This document shows, in pieces, positions 1-7,746 of a stretch of 21,810 bases of DNA; position 1 is the stretch's first letter; every line of letters starts with the position of its first letter. The translations under genes and the position numbers were made by a program. Source of the stretch: JBCDBH01 sp039184055. GTDB taxonomy: Bacteria > Acidobacteriota > Thermoanaerobaculia > Multivoradales > J023. The stretch is taken from the NCBI GenBank assembly GCA_039184055.1, contig JBCDBH010000053.1:1-21810 (forward strand). The letters are read 5' to 3'. The notes below the pieces were generated by a model. That model did not search any database, was not told the origin of the DNA, and worked only from the letters and a program-made list of their open reading frames with translations.

Positions 1-381
<381 letters not shown>

Positions 382-393
382 AATCTCTGACAA

Positions 394-417
394 CCATGAG
401 AGCCGAAGCTCACATGG
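394..417 (-). other. UUCG-capped hairpin just upstream of 16S
   Basis: On the minus strand, a ten-base arm CCATGTGAGC, a TTCG loop and GCTCTCATGG form a stem with a single T-T mismatch, starting 13 nt before the mature 16S 5' end. A stable UUCG-capped helix here is probably part of the pre-16S leader fold or a processing element. That role is inferred from position only. Confidence 0.6.
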
Positions 418-528
418 ATGGTTCTGCGTTTTCGGAACCTTGACGACGCTTACGCGCCGTTTCTGGTTCTGTCTCGAGCTGTGCGCCGAAGCGCTTGCTC
501 AAGGAATGACGTTGGTTCATTCTCTCTA

Positions 529-545
529 TTCAGTTTTCAAAGAAC
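529..545 (-). promoter_or_regulatory. boxA-like rRNA antitermination site
   Basis: The minus strand reads GTTCTTTGAAAACTGAA about 150 nt upstream of 16S. This matches the boxA element seen in many bacterial rrn leaders (core TCTTTGAAAACT), which is bound by NusB/S10 during antitermination. It lies downstream of the most proximal promoter, as expected. The motif is seen directly; its function is inferred. Confidence 0.65.
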
Positions 546-574
546 CGGCTCGCCGTTTCGGGCGACGGTCGTTC

Positions 575-603
575 AGAGTACCGCCTTCAATCTGCGCTGT
601 CAA
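575..603 (-). promoter_or_regulatory. rrn promoter P3 (proximal)
   Basis: On the minus strand a perfect -35 TTGACA (598-603) is followed by a 17-nt spacer and a -10 TACTCT (575-580). Transcription would start near 568 and run through boxA into 16S. The core, TTGACAGCG followed by TACTCT at 17-nt spacing, is shared with the upstream promoter at 747-775. That points to duplicated, functional rrn promoters. Confidence 0.65.
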
Positions 604-685
604 CCCCCTCGTCGCCCATTTCTTGGCGCCGGAGACAGGAACGATACAGCGCACATTGGGATGTCTACTTGTCGAGATCGAAGCT

Positions 686-701
686 GGAGCCGAACGGCTC
701 C
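686..701 (-). other. Leader hairpin between rrn promoters
   Basis: GGAGCC and GGCTCC form a perfect six-base stem around a four-base loop (GTTC on the minus strand). It lies about 45 nt downstream of the -10 at 747-752, so it would be in the 5' part of the P2 transcript. No run of T follows it, so it does not look like a terminator. Confidence 0.4.
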
Positions 702-746
702 GATGCGGATATCTGACTTCGAGGCGCCGCCCCGAGCAGGCAGCAG

Positions 747-775
747 AGAGTATCTACTCCGCCGACCGCTGTCAA
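747..775 (-). promoter_or_regulatory. rrn promoter P2 (middle)
   Basis: On the minus strand TTGACA (770-775), a 17-nt spacer and TACTCT (747-752). The bases upstream of the -35 (GAAAATCTCAAAGAAGG) are A-rich and could act as an UP element. The hexamers and spacing are the same as in P3 and the first three spacer bases are identical. Confidence 0.65.
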
Positions 776-865
776 CACCTTCTTTGAGATTTTCGTAATG
801 GCCGCCTGAAGAGGCTTGCATCGCGGCATCTCGAAGGGCCGAAGGTGGCGCCTGTCATGACCTGT

Positions 866-896
866 CGCTCTCACGGTCGAGAGCGTTCAAAGAACG
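866..896 (-). promoter_or_regulatory. P1 leader: second boxA-like site plus hairpin
   Basis: Just downstream of the distal rrn promoter the minus strand reads CGTTCTTTGAACG (884-896). It shares the GTTCTTTGAA core with the boxA at 529-545 but is also a small palindrome. It runs directly into a perfect seven-base stem, CGCTCTC and GAGAGCG, around a six-base loop (866-885). It may be a second antitermination or processing signal specific to P1 transcripts. The sequence match is direct, the function inferred. Confidence 0.4.
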
Positions 897-927
897 TCGC
901 GGTGTGTTGTTCACCGCGAGGACGCGC

Positions 928-985
928 ATTGTAAGAACACGCCCCCATCCATGTCAACCACTTTCTCAGACCTTTTTTCCGTTTC
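928..985 (-). promoter_or_regulatory. rrn promoter P1 (distal) with UP-like element
   Basis: On the minus strand TTGACA (952-957), an 18-nt spacer and TACAAT (928-933, five of six consensus bases). Upstream, around 960-985, is an A-rich tract containing GGAAAAAAGG, typical of an UP element contacting the RNA polymerase alpha subunit. The discriminator after the -10 is GC-rich (GCGCGTCC), a feature of rRNA promoters under stringent (ppGpp) control. This is the best consensus match of the three promoters. Confidence 0.75.
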
Positions 986-1142
986 CCGCCGCCTCACCCG
1001 TAAAGGCATTTCCATCAACAACTTAGCCGAACAGAAAAGGGCGAGCAACAGCGACGGGTGGCAATCCTCTCCCGTTCCGGTCGGTGGGCGCCGGGCGCAC
1101 ACCAGGGCGCCGACGACCCGGTCACGAGAGCTCTTACGGACG

Positions 1143-1409
1143 GCAACGGCACTCGCACTCGGTTCGCATGGCATTCCCAACTGGCGGAAGCACGCGAACC
1201 CGGTTCGAGCGGCTTTGCCAGATGGGCATCCTAGACGCACCGGGTGCAAACAGCTTTGTCAGATGACAGAGGAGGCACCTGAACCGGTCGGAACGGCGTG
1301 GCCATATGACGGAAGCGCTCGTACCGGTCGGTACGGGATCACCATATTCGGTTCGGGATCACCATATGGCGGCAGACCATCGACCGGGTCGGACGACAGA
1401 TTCCAAACG
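1143..1409 (-). repeat. Degenerate ~41-nt tandem repeat array with inner dyads
   Basis: Read on the minus strand, units begin at about 1409, 1368, 1348, 1308, 1265, 1224 and 1183, giving spacings of 41, 20, 40, 43, 41 and 41 nt. Each starts with a CATATGG-like heptamer (CGTTTGG, CATATGG, AATATGG, CATATGG, CATCTGA, CATCTGG, CAGTTGG). Most carry a short dyad in the middle, such as GTACC-GACC-GGTAC, GCAC-CCG-GTGC, CGAAC-CGG-GTTCG or CGAC-CCG-GTCG. Two neighbouring 20-nt blocks (1349-1368 and 1329-1348) agree at 18 of 20 bases. Fainter copies may continue to about 1065. There are no unique spacers and no reading frame, so it is neither CRISPR nor coding. It fills the gap between the purN stop and the rrn promoters. 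Confidence 0.7.
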
Positions 1410-1425
1410 CGGAAGGCAGTGTCAA
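1397..1425 (-). promoter_or_regulatory. Possible -35 element downstream of purN
   Basis: A perfect TTGACA (1420-1425, minus strand) lies eight bases beyond the purN stop and just before the repeat array. The hexamers 16-17 nt downstream (GAATCT/AATCTG) are poor -10 matches, so this is only a weak promoter candidate. If real, it would transcribe the repeat array as a separate RNA or as a long rrn leader. Confidence 0.2.
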
Positions 1426-1432
1426 AGGGAGA

Positions 1433-2047
1433 TCAGATCTTCGGGACGATCCGACGGCCATCGAGCCGCCAGGTGTCGCTCAGGAGGAGACGGAGCGCTT
1501 CGGGGTAGGCCCGATGCTCTTCGACGATGATCCGCGCCGCCAGACGGTGGGCATCGTCGTCGGGAAGCACGTCGACGGTACGCTGTACGACGATCGGCCC
1601 GTGATCGAGCTCCTCGTCCACCAGATGGACCGTGCAGCCGCTCACCCGCACCCCCCACTCGAGCGCCTGGCGCTGTGCCTCGAGCCCCGGAAAGGCCGGC
1701 AGCAGGCTCGGGTGGATGTTGACGATCCGCCGCGGGTAGGCGCGCACCAGGAGCGGTGAGAGCAGACGCATGTAGCCGGCCAGACACACCCACTCGGCGC
1801 CGGCGGCGCGCAAGGCCTCGAGCACCAGCTCTTCGTGGGCGACGCGGCGCATGCCTTTGTGAGGGATCTCCACCGCCTCGAGACCGCGCTCTCGGGCACG
1901 CTCGATACCTCCCGCCCCGGCGATGTTGCTGAGCACCAGGACGATCCGCGCCGGGATCTCACCACGATCGATGGCGTCGGCGATGGCGACGAAGTTGCTA
2001 CCCCGCCCCGACAGGAGGACGGCGATCGGTGTCACCGCGTCGGCCAT
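1433..2047 (-). CDS. purN: Phosphoribosylglycinamide formyltransferase (GART) PurN
   Basis: Cytosolic enzyme that transfers the formyl group of 10-formyl-THF to GAR, giving FGAR, the third step of purine synthesis. The 204-residue product has the usual family length. It carries the phosphate-binding GRGSN loop (residues 14-18), the catalytic NIHPSLLPAFPG segment with N110 and H112, and the DHGPIVVQ segment with D148. These correspond to N106, H108 and D144 of E. coli PurN. The ATG shares its first base with the purM stop (TGATG), implying translational coupling, and this gene is the last of the purine operon. No convincing intrinsic terminator follows; the tandem repeat array begins about 25 nt beyond the stop. 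Confidence 0.97.
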   Translation of the reverse strand: MADAVTPIAVLLSGRGSNFVAIADAIDRGEIPARIVLVLSNIAGAGGIERARERGLEAVEIPHKGMRRVAHEELVLEALRAAGAEWVCLAGYMRLLSPLLVRAYPRRIVNIHPSLLPAFPGLEAQRQALEWGVRVSGCTVHLVDEELDHGPIVVQRTVDVLPDDDAHRLAARIIVEEHRAYPEALRLLLSDTWRLDGRRIVPKI

Positions 2048-3108
2048 CAGGAGCCGATCAGCTCGGTGGCGAAGTCGTAGCCGACGCCGCTACCGCCTTC
2101 TTGCACGGTGCCGATCGGAAAAGCCTTTTGGCCGGCTTCACGAAGGTGGCGAAACACCTCGCCAGCGGCATCGGGAGCGACCACCAGCACCATGCCGACG
2201 CCCATGTTGAAGACGCGGAGCATCTCCTCGTCGTCGACCCCACCGTGCTCCTGGAGCGCGGTGAAGAGCGGCGGGATCTCCCAGGCGCCGATGCGGATGA
2301 AGGCGTGACACTTGGGCGGCAGGATCCGTGGCAGGTTGTCGGTCAAACCGCCACCCGTGATGTGCGCCATGGCGTGCAGGCCCGGATGCTCGAGCAGACC
2401 GCGTAGACACGGCAGATAGGTGCGATGCGGCGCCAAGAGGAGCTCGCCGACCTTGTTGCGCTTGCCCGGCACGCCCGGTAACGGATCGCCGACGCTCAGA
2501 CCCAGCTTGTCGAAGACGATCTTACGCGCCAGGGAATAGCCGTTGGTGTGCAGCCCGGAGGACTCGAGACCGATCAGCATGTCCCCCGGCGCGACTCTCG
2601 AGCCATCGAGGAGATGACGCCGGTCGACCGCGCCGACCACGAAACCCACCACGTCGACATCGCCCGCCGGGTAAAAGCCGGGCATCTCGGCGGTCTCGCC
2701 ACCGAGCAAGGCACAGCCGTTGTCACGACACGCCTTCGCCACCCCGTCGACCACTTCGACGATCACCTTGGGCTCGAGCTTGCCGGCCGCGACGTAGTCG
2801 AGAAAGAAAAGCGGCACCGCGCCCTGGACCAGGATGTCGTTGACACAGTGGTTGACCAGATCCTGACCGATGGTCGAGTAATCCCCCACCAGCCGCGCGA
2901 CCACCAATTTCGTGCCGACCCCGTCGGCCGAGGACACCAGGAGCGGCTCCTCCATGGTCGCGAAATCGGGTCGAAAAATACCTCCGAAGCTTCCCAGCTC
3001 GGACATCACCCCCGGCGTCGCGGTGCTGGCGACCAGCTTCTTGACCCGTGCCAGAGCCTTGTCCTGGGCTTCGAGATCGACTCCGGCGTCGCGATAGGCG
3101 TCGGTCAT
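2047..3108 (-). CDS. purM: Phosphoribosylformylglycinamidine cyclo-ligase (AIR synthetase) PurM
   Basis: ATP-dependent ring closure of FGAM to AIR, the fifth step of the purine pathway. The 353-residue product begins MTDAYRDAGVD, matching the known PurM N-terminus. It has the DGVGTK motif (62-67), NDIL (90-93) and GGETAEMP (136-143), all characteristic of the PurM/PurL ATP-binding superfamily. The start at 3108 was chosen because it matches the family and forms an ATGA overlap with the purF stop. A longer open frame to 3195 only runs back into purF. The stop overlaps the purN ATG by one base. No anomaly was seen. Confidence 0.97.
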   Translation of the reverse strand: MTDAYRDAGVDLEAQDKALARVKKLVASTATPGVMSELGSFGGIFRPDFATMEEPLLVSSADGVGTKLVVARLVGDYSTIGQDLVNHCVNDILVQGAVPLFFLDYVAAGKLEPKVIVEVVDGVAKACRDNGCALLGGETAEMPGFYPAGDVDVVGFVVGAVDRRHLLDGSRVAPGDMLIGLESSGLHTNGYSLARKIVFDKLGLSVGDPLPGVPGKRNKVGELLLAPHRTYLPCLRGLLEHPGLHAMAHITGGGLTDNLPRILPPKCHAFIRIGAWEIPPLFTALQEHGGVDDEEMLRVFNMGVGMVLVVAPDAAGEVFRHLREAGQKAFPIGTVQEGGSGVGYDFATELIGS

Positions 3109-4493
3109 GACTCGGCTCCTCGCCCGGCCGGAAAGAGCTCGTGCTGGGCGTCGGTGATCGGTACACGGTAGTTGCCCGTCCAACACGCGGTGCAATAGGT
3201 CGGCGCCGGATCACCGAGACAGGCGAGCATGCCTTCGACCGATAGATATTCGAGCGAGTCGGCACCGACGAAGTCGCAAATGTCCTGGATCGGCCGATCG
3301 TTGCCGGCGATCAGCTCGGCGCGATTCGGCGTGTCGATACCGTAGCGACACGGCCAGCGGGTCGGCGGTGAACAGATCCGCAGATGCACCTCGCTCGCGT
3401 CGGCCTCGCGCACCATGCGCACGATCTTCCGCGAGGTGGTGCCGCGCACGATCGAATCGTCGACCAGGACGACCCGCCTGCCCTCGATCAGAGGCCGTAC
3501 CGGATTGAGCTTCATCCGCACGCCGAAATCGCGTGTGTCTTGCGCCGGCTGAATGAAGGTGCGACCGACATAGTGGTTGCGGATCAACCCCAATTCGAAC
3601 GGGATGCCGGATTCACGGCTGTAGCCGAGCGCCGGAAACAAACCGCTGTCGGGCACCGGCACGATGACATCGGCGTCGGCCCACGCCTCACGCGCCAGGG
3701 TCGCGCCCATCTCGGTCCGCACCGTCGACACCATCTCGCCGTAGACCTGGCTGTCGGGCCGCGCGAAGTAGACGTGCTCGAAGGCACAGCGCGCCGGCAG
3801 CTCGGCAGCCTTGACGACGTGACGGCTCACCTCGGTGCCCCGCACCACCATCACCTCGCCCGGTTCGAGCTCGGCGACCACCTCGGCGCCGAGCAGATCG
3901 AACGAACAGCTCTCGGAGGCGAAACACGAGGTATCACCGAGACGACCCCAGATCAGCGGTCGAAAGCCGTGCGGATCACGCGCCGCGATCAACCCCTGCG
4001 CGGTGACCAGAAGCAGCGAGTACGCACCTTCGATATAGCTGAGCGCGAGCAACACCGAATCGATCAGATCCTGGCGTGGATTGCGCGCGATCAGGTGGAG
4101 GATCACCTCGGTATCGCTGGTGGTCTGAAAAATGGCGCCCTTTTCGACCAGCTGCTTGCGAATCGCCGTGGCGTTGGTCAGGTTGCCGTTGTGCACCACC
4201 CCGATCGGCCCCATCGACGTCGATACGACGATCGGCTGGGCGTTGGCGAGCACGCTGTGACCGGCGGTCGAATAGCGGGTGTGACCGGCGGCGCGATTGC
4301 CCGTCAAACGCCCCATGTGGGCGTCGTCGAAGATGTCGGAGACCTCGCCCATCTCCCGATGATGGTTCATCGACGTACCGTTCCACGTCACCATGCCGGC
4401 GCTTTCCTGACCACGGTGCTGGAGGGCGTAGAGCCCCTGGTAGGTGAGATTGGCGGCGTTGGGATGATTCTCGATGGCGAAAATGCCACACAT
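3105..4493 (-). CDS. purF: Amidophosphoribosyltransferase PurF, Bacillus-like Fe-S type
   Basis: Commits PRPP to purine synthesis by replacing pyrophosphate with ammonia from glutamine. The 462-residue protein starts MCGIFAIE, so the catalytic Cys of the N-terminal Ntn glutaminase domain is residue 2 with no propeptide. HNGNLTN (101-107) is also conserved in this domain. The PRPP loop VVLVDDSIVRGTTS is at 341-354. Cysteines at 236 (CAFEHVYFARPDS), 382 (PCRYGIDT), 434 and 437 (CTAC) sit where Bacillus PurF binds a 4Fe-4S cluster, unlike the E. coli enzyme. The ATG has an AAGGGGG ribosome site about 10 nt upstream. A 27-nt gap to purL is the longest spacing among the pur genes. Confidence 0.97.
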   Translation of the reverse strand: MCGIFAIENHPNAANLTYQGLYALQHRGQESAGMVTWNGTSMNHHREMGEVSDIFDDAHMGRLTGNRAAGHTRYSTAGHSVLANAQPIVVSTSMGPIGVVHNGNLTNATAIRKQLVEKGAIFQTTSDTEVILHLIARNPRQDLIDSVLLALSYIEGAYSLLLVTAQGLIAARDPHGFRPLIWGRLGDTSCFASESCSFDLLGAEVVAELEPGEVMVVRGTEVSRHVVKAAELPARCAFEHVYFARPDSQVYGEMVSTVRTEMGATLAREAWADADVIVPVPDSGLFPALGYSRESGIPFELGLIRNHYVGRTFIQPAQDTRDFGVRMKLNPVRPLIEGRRVVLVDDSIVRGTTSRKIVRMVREADASEVHLRICSPPTRWPCRYGIDTPNRAELIAGNDRPIQDICDFVGADSLEYLSVEGMLACLGDPAPTYCTACWTGNYRVPITDAQHELFPAGRGAES

Positions 4494-4520
4494 GTGGGCC
4501 GGCCCCCTTGTTCGTCGACG

Positions 4521-6761
4521 TCAGAAGCCGAAGGCGCGGGGCAGCGCGTGTTGCCATACAGCACGCAAAGCCGCGACTTCGGTGTCGATACGTGCGCCAT
4601 CGGCGCGAATCACCAGGCGCTCACCTCCCGTCTCACCGATGTCGACGGCGGGTACCCCGAAGGCTTCCGCCTCCTCGAGCACGCGATCGACATGGTCCGG
4701 AGCCACCGTGAGCACGGCCCTGGCCTGTGTTTCGGAGAACAACCAGGTCGGCGACGTGGCGACCGTGACATCGAGCCCGATGCCGGCCGGACCGAAGCAC
4801 ATCTCGGCCAACGTCACCGCCAAACCGCCTTCGGAAACATCGTGCGCGCCGCGCACCAGCTTCTCGAAGACGAGCATGCGCAAGAGATCGGCCAGCCGCT
4901 GCTCGTCACCCAGGTCGACCAGGGGTGGCCGCCCTTTCTCGGTGTCGTAGAGCAGACGCAGGTAGGCCGAGCCACCGAATTCACCACGGTCTTCACCGAG
5001 CAGCACGACCCGCTCGCCGGCGACCGTCACGGTCGGCGACGGCAAGGCGCTCAGATCGGGAATCACCCCGACCACCGACACCGTGGGCGTGGGATGGATC
5101 GCGTTGCCGTCGGTCTCGTTGTAGAACGACACGTTGCCCGAGATCACCGGCACCTCGAGCGCCCGACAGGCGCGCGACATGCCCTCGACACACTCGCGGA
5201 ATTGCCACGCGATGTGCGGGTTCTCGGGGCTACCGAAGTTGAGACAGTCGGTGAGACCCACCGGCTCGGCGCCGACACAGGCCAGGTTGCGCACCGCCTC
5301 GGCCACCGCCTGGGCGCCACCGACGTTGGGGTCGAGATAGCAGTAGACCGGATTGACGTCGGTGGTCATGGCCAGCCCGGCCGGGGTGCCTTTCATCCGC
5401 AACACCGCGGCGTCGCCACCCGGCCCGCTCACCGTGCTGGTACGCACCGTGTGGTCGTATTGCCGCCAGATCCACTCTTTGGAGCCGAGCTGTGGGGTAT
5501 CGAGCAAGCGCTCGAGAATGCCACCGGGATCTTCGGCCACCGGCACCTCGGGCGGCTCGTGACGCGCCGCCAGATCCGGTGGCACCTCGACCGGCCGTCG
5601 ATAAATCGGCGCGTTGTGGGTGAGGGCGCGGATCGGCATATCGGCCACCTGCTCGCCGTGCCAGAAGAGCTGGGCGTGCTGGTTCTCGGTGATCTCACCG
5701 ATCGACACCACCTCGAGACGCCATTTTTCGAAGACGTTGGCGACCTCTTGCACCCGGCCGCGCTCGGCCACCAAGAGCATGCGCTCCTGGGATTCGGAGA
5801 GCATGATCTCGTACGGCGTGAGCGACTCGCGGAGCGGCACCCGATCGAGATCGAGCCGCATGCCGACATGACCCCGCCCCGCCATCTCGAACGACGAGCT
5901 GGTCAAGCCAGCGGCGCCCATGTCCTGGATCGCCACCACCGCGCCGGTGCGCAACACCTCGAGACACGCTTCGAGCAGGATCTTCTCGGTGAACGGATCA
6001 CCCACCTGGACGGTCGGCCGTTTCGCCTCGCTCTCGGCGCCGAACGACTCCGACGCCATGGTGGCGCCGTGAATCCCGTCACGACCGGTTCGGCTGCCGA
6101 CATAGAGCACCGGATTGCCGATCCCGGCGGCGCGAGCGTGGGCCAGCCGGTCACGACGCGCCAAGCCGAGGGCGAAGGCGTTGACCAGGATGTTGCCGTT
6201 GTAGCTCGCATGAAAACCGGTTTCGCCACCGACGTTCGGAATGCCGACGCAATTGCCGTAGTCGCCGATCCCGCGCACCACGCCGTCGACCAGATGCCGC
6301 ATCCGAGGGGCATCGGCGGAGCCGAAGCGCAAGGCGTTCATACAGGCCACCGGACGCGCGCCCATGGTGAAGACGTCGCGCAAGATGCCACCGACACCGG
6401 TGGCGGCGCCCTGGTAGGGCTCGATATAGCTCGGGTGGTTGTGGCTCTCGATCTTGAAGACCGCGACCCATCCGTGACCGACATCGACGATCCCGGCGTT
6501 TTCACCGGGTCCTTGTAGGACGTGCTCGCCTTCGGTGGGAAATTGATCGAGGTAGACCTTCGACGATTTGTACGAGCAGTGCTCCGAGTACATCGCCGAG
6601 GTGATGCCGAGCTCGGTGTAGGTCGGCACGCGACCGAGCACCTCGCGGATCCGGTCGTATTCCTCCTCGTTCATCCCGAGCTCACGCGCCACGTCGACCG
6701 AGATCGGTGGATCGCCCGCCACCGGGCGTGGAGGTTCGTGTCGCGCCGTATCGTCCGCCAT
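4521..6761 (-). CDS. purL: FGAM synthase subunit PurL (small, PurS/PurQ-dependent type)
   Basis: Synthetase subunit of FGAM synthase, converting FGAR, ATP and ammonia to FGAM. The 746-residue length is that of the small PurL that works with separate PurS and PurQ, not the ~1300-residue fused enzyme. The N-terminal region has SEHCSYKSS (59-67) and KIESHNHPS (103-111), the conserved catalytic and nucleotide-binding segments. Two repeated PurM-like halves follow. The start at 6761 overlaps the purQ stop (TGATG) and gives MADDTARHEPP; the frame extends to 6851 only inside purQ. The adjacent purQ and purS complete the three-part complex. Confidence 0.96.
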   Translation of the reverse strand: MADDTARHEPPRPVAGDPPISVDVARELGMNEEEYDRIREVLGRVPTYTELGITSAMYSEHCSYKSSKVYLDQFPTEGEHVLQGPGENAGIVDVGHGWVAVFKIESHNHPSYIEPYQGAATGVGGILRDVFTMGARPVACMNALRFGSADAPRMRHLVDGVVRGIGDYGNCVGIPNVGGETGFHASYNGNILVNAFALGLARRDRLAHARAAGIGNPVLYVGSRTGRDGIHGATMASESFGAESEAKRPTVQVGDPFTEKILLEACLEVLRTGAVVAIQDMGAAGLTSSSFEMAGRGHVGMRLDLDRVPLRESLTPYEIMLSESQERMLLVAERGRVQEVANVFEKWRLEVVSIGEITENQHAQLFWHGEQVADMPIRALTHNAPIYRRPVEVPPDLAARHEPPEVPVAEDPGGILERLLDTPQLGSKEWIWRQYDHTVRTSTVSGPGGDAAVLRMKGTPAGLAMTTDVNPVYCYLDPNVGGAQAVAEAVRNLACVGAEPVGLTDCLNFGSPENPHIAWQFRECVEGMSRACRALEVPVISGNVSFYNETDGNAIHPTPTVSVVGVIPDLSALPSPTVTVAGERVVLLGEDRGEFGGSAYLRLLYDTEKGRPPLVDLGDEQRLADLLRMLVFEKLVRGAHDVSEGGLAVTLAEMCFGPAGIGLDVTVATSPTWLFSETQARAVLTVAPDHVDRVLEEAEAFGVPAVDIGETGGERLVIRADGARIDTEVAALRAVWQHALPRAFGF

Positions 6762-7468
6762 CACGAGGCTCCCATTTGCTGCACGCCGTGCTCGATCGCC
6801 GCCGTGAACAAGGCCAGACCGTCGTCGCCACCGAGGATCGCTTCGGCGCAACGATCAGGATGCGGCATCATACCGAGCACGTTGCCCGCCGGGTTGATGA
6901 TCCCGGCGATCGACCCTTTCGAGCCGTTCGGATTGCCCGCCTCGGTGACCGCGCCGCTCGCATCGACGTAGCGAAACACCACCCGACCCTCGTTTTCCAA
7001 GTCGTCGATGATCTCCGCCGGAGCGTCGTAGCGACCTTCGGCGTGAGAGATGGGCATACGGAGCACCTGCCCCTGCTCGTAACCGTGAGTGTAGGGGGTG
7101 TCGTCACGTTCGACCCGCAGGTAGACGTCTTGACACAAGAAGCGCTGCGCGGCGTTGCGACACAGCGCGCCGGGCAACATCCCGGCCTCGGTGAGCATCT
7201 GGAAACCGTTGCAGATCCCGAGCACCAGGCCACCGCGTTCGGCGTGGCGTCGTACCTCGGTCATGATCGACGCGTGCGCAGCCATCGCGCCGGCGCGTAG
7301 GTAGTCACCGTAGGCGAAGCCACCGGGTAGGAGGATCAGATCGCAGCCATCGAGATCGGTGCCGTCGTGCCAGAGGAAGACGGTGTCACAACCGAGCACG
7401 TGCTTGAGCACGTGGTAGCAGTCGTGATCGCAATTCGAACCGGGAAAGACCACGACGCCAGCCTTCAT
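6761..7468 (-). CDS. purQ: FGAM synthase glutaminase subunit PurQ
   Basis: Class I glutamine amidotransferase that supplies ammonia to PurL. The 235-residue product begins MKAGVVVFPGSNCDHD, as the family does. It carries the oxyanion region PGGFAYGDYLR (48-58), the nucleophile Cys86 in LGICNGFQ, and the His203/Glu209 pair in MPHPDRCAE, so the catalytic triad is complete. The start at 7468 forms an ATGA overlap with the purS stop. The much longer upstream extension of this frame is antiparallel noise inside purS. The stop overlaps the purL ATG. Confidence 0.97.
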   Translation of the reverse strand: MKAGVVVFPGSNCDHDCYHVLKHVLGCDTVFLWHDGTDLDGCDLILLPGGFAYGDYLRAGAMAAHASIMTEVRRHAERGGLVLGICNGFQMLTEAGMLPGALCRNAAQRFLCQDVYLRVERDDTPYTHGYEQGQVLRMPISHAEGRYDAPAEIIDDLENEGRVVFRYVDASGAVTEAGNPNGSKGSIAGIINPAGNVLGMMPHPDRCAEAILGGDDGLALFTAAIEHGVQQMGAS

Positions 7469-7746
7469 GACGGCGCCTCCACCTCCTCGGCCTCGAGCGA
7501 ATCGATGCTCCAATCCTCGACCACGGGATTGGCGAGCAGGCGGTCGCACATCTCTTCGAGCGCGGTGCGCGCCGCGGCTTCGTCGGCCGCCCGCACCACC
7601 ACCTCGAGACGTTTGCCGGCGCGCACCGCCGAAACGTCTTCGAATCCCAGCCGGGCCAACGCCTCGGCGATCGTTTTGCCCGCCGGGTCGAGCACCTCGC
7701 GGCGCGGCATCACGCTTACCCATCCTCGAAACGTCGTGTCGCTCAC
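7465..7746 (-). CDS. purS: FGAM synthase subunit PurS
   Basis: Small structural subunit that bridges PurL and PurQ and helps channel ammonia. The 93-residue product aligns by eye with Bacillus PurS: VMPRREVLDPAGKTI, then an internal VRAGKRLEV, then EEMCDRLLANPVVEDW. A GTG start at 7746 was chosen because it gives a GTGA overlap with the preceding stop and has GAGGTG five bases upstream. Another GTG at 7764 would add six residues. The C-terminus has an acidic tail (EAEEVEAPS). Presence of purS confirms the three-subunit FGAM synthase type. Confidence 0.93.
   Translation of the reverse strand: MSDTTFRGWVSVMPRREVLDPAGKTIAEALARLGFEDVSAVRAGKRLEVVVRAADEAAARTALEEMCDRLLANPVVEDWSIDSLEAEEVEAPS

Noticed and set aside
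418..798. Open frames in the rRNA leader, including 126- and 115-codon frames
   Set aside because: The region carries promoters, boxA and hairpins on the other strand; the predicted proteins are Arg/Ser-rich with no family resemblance.
1143..1409. CRISPR array
   Set aside because: Units abut each other with no unique spacers, the repeats are too divergent, and there are no cas genes.
951..1508. 185-codon plus-strand frame across the repeat array
   Set aside because: Runs over rrn P1, the 41-nt array and the 3' end of purN. The unit length is not a multiple of three, so no protein repeat results.
3384..6518. 1044-codon open frame on the plus strand opposite purF and purL
   Set aside because: Exactly antiparallel to well-supported pur genes, rich in His/Arg/Asp/Gly as expected from a mirrored GC-rich codon pattern, with no recognisable domain. 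High-GC shadow frame.
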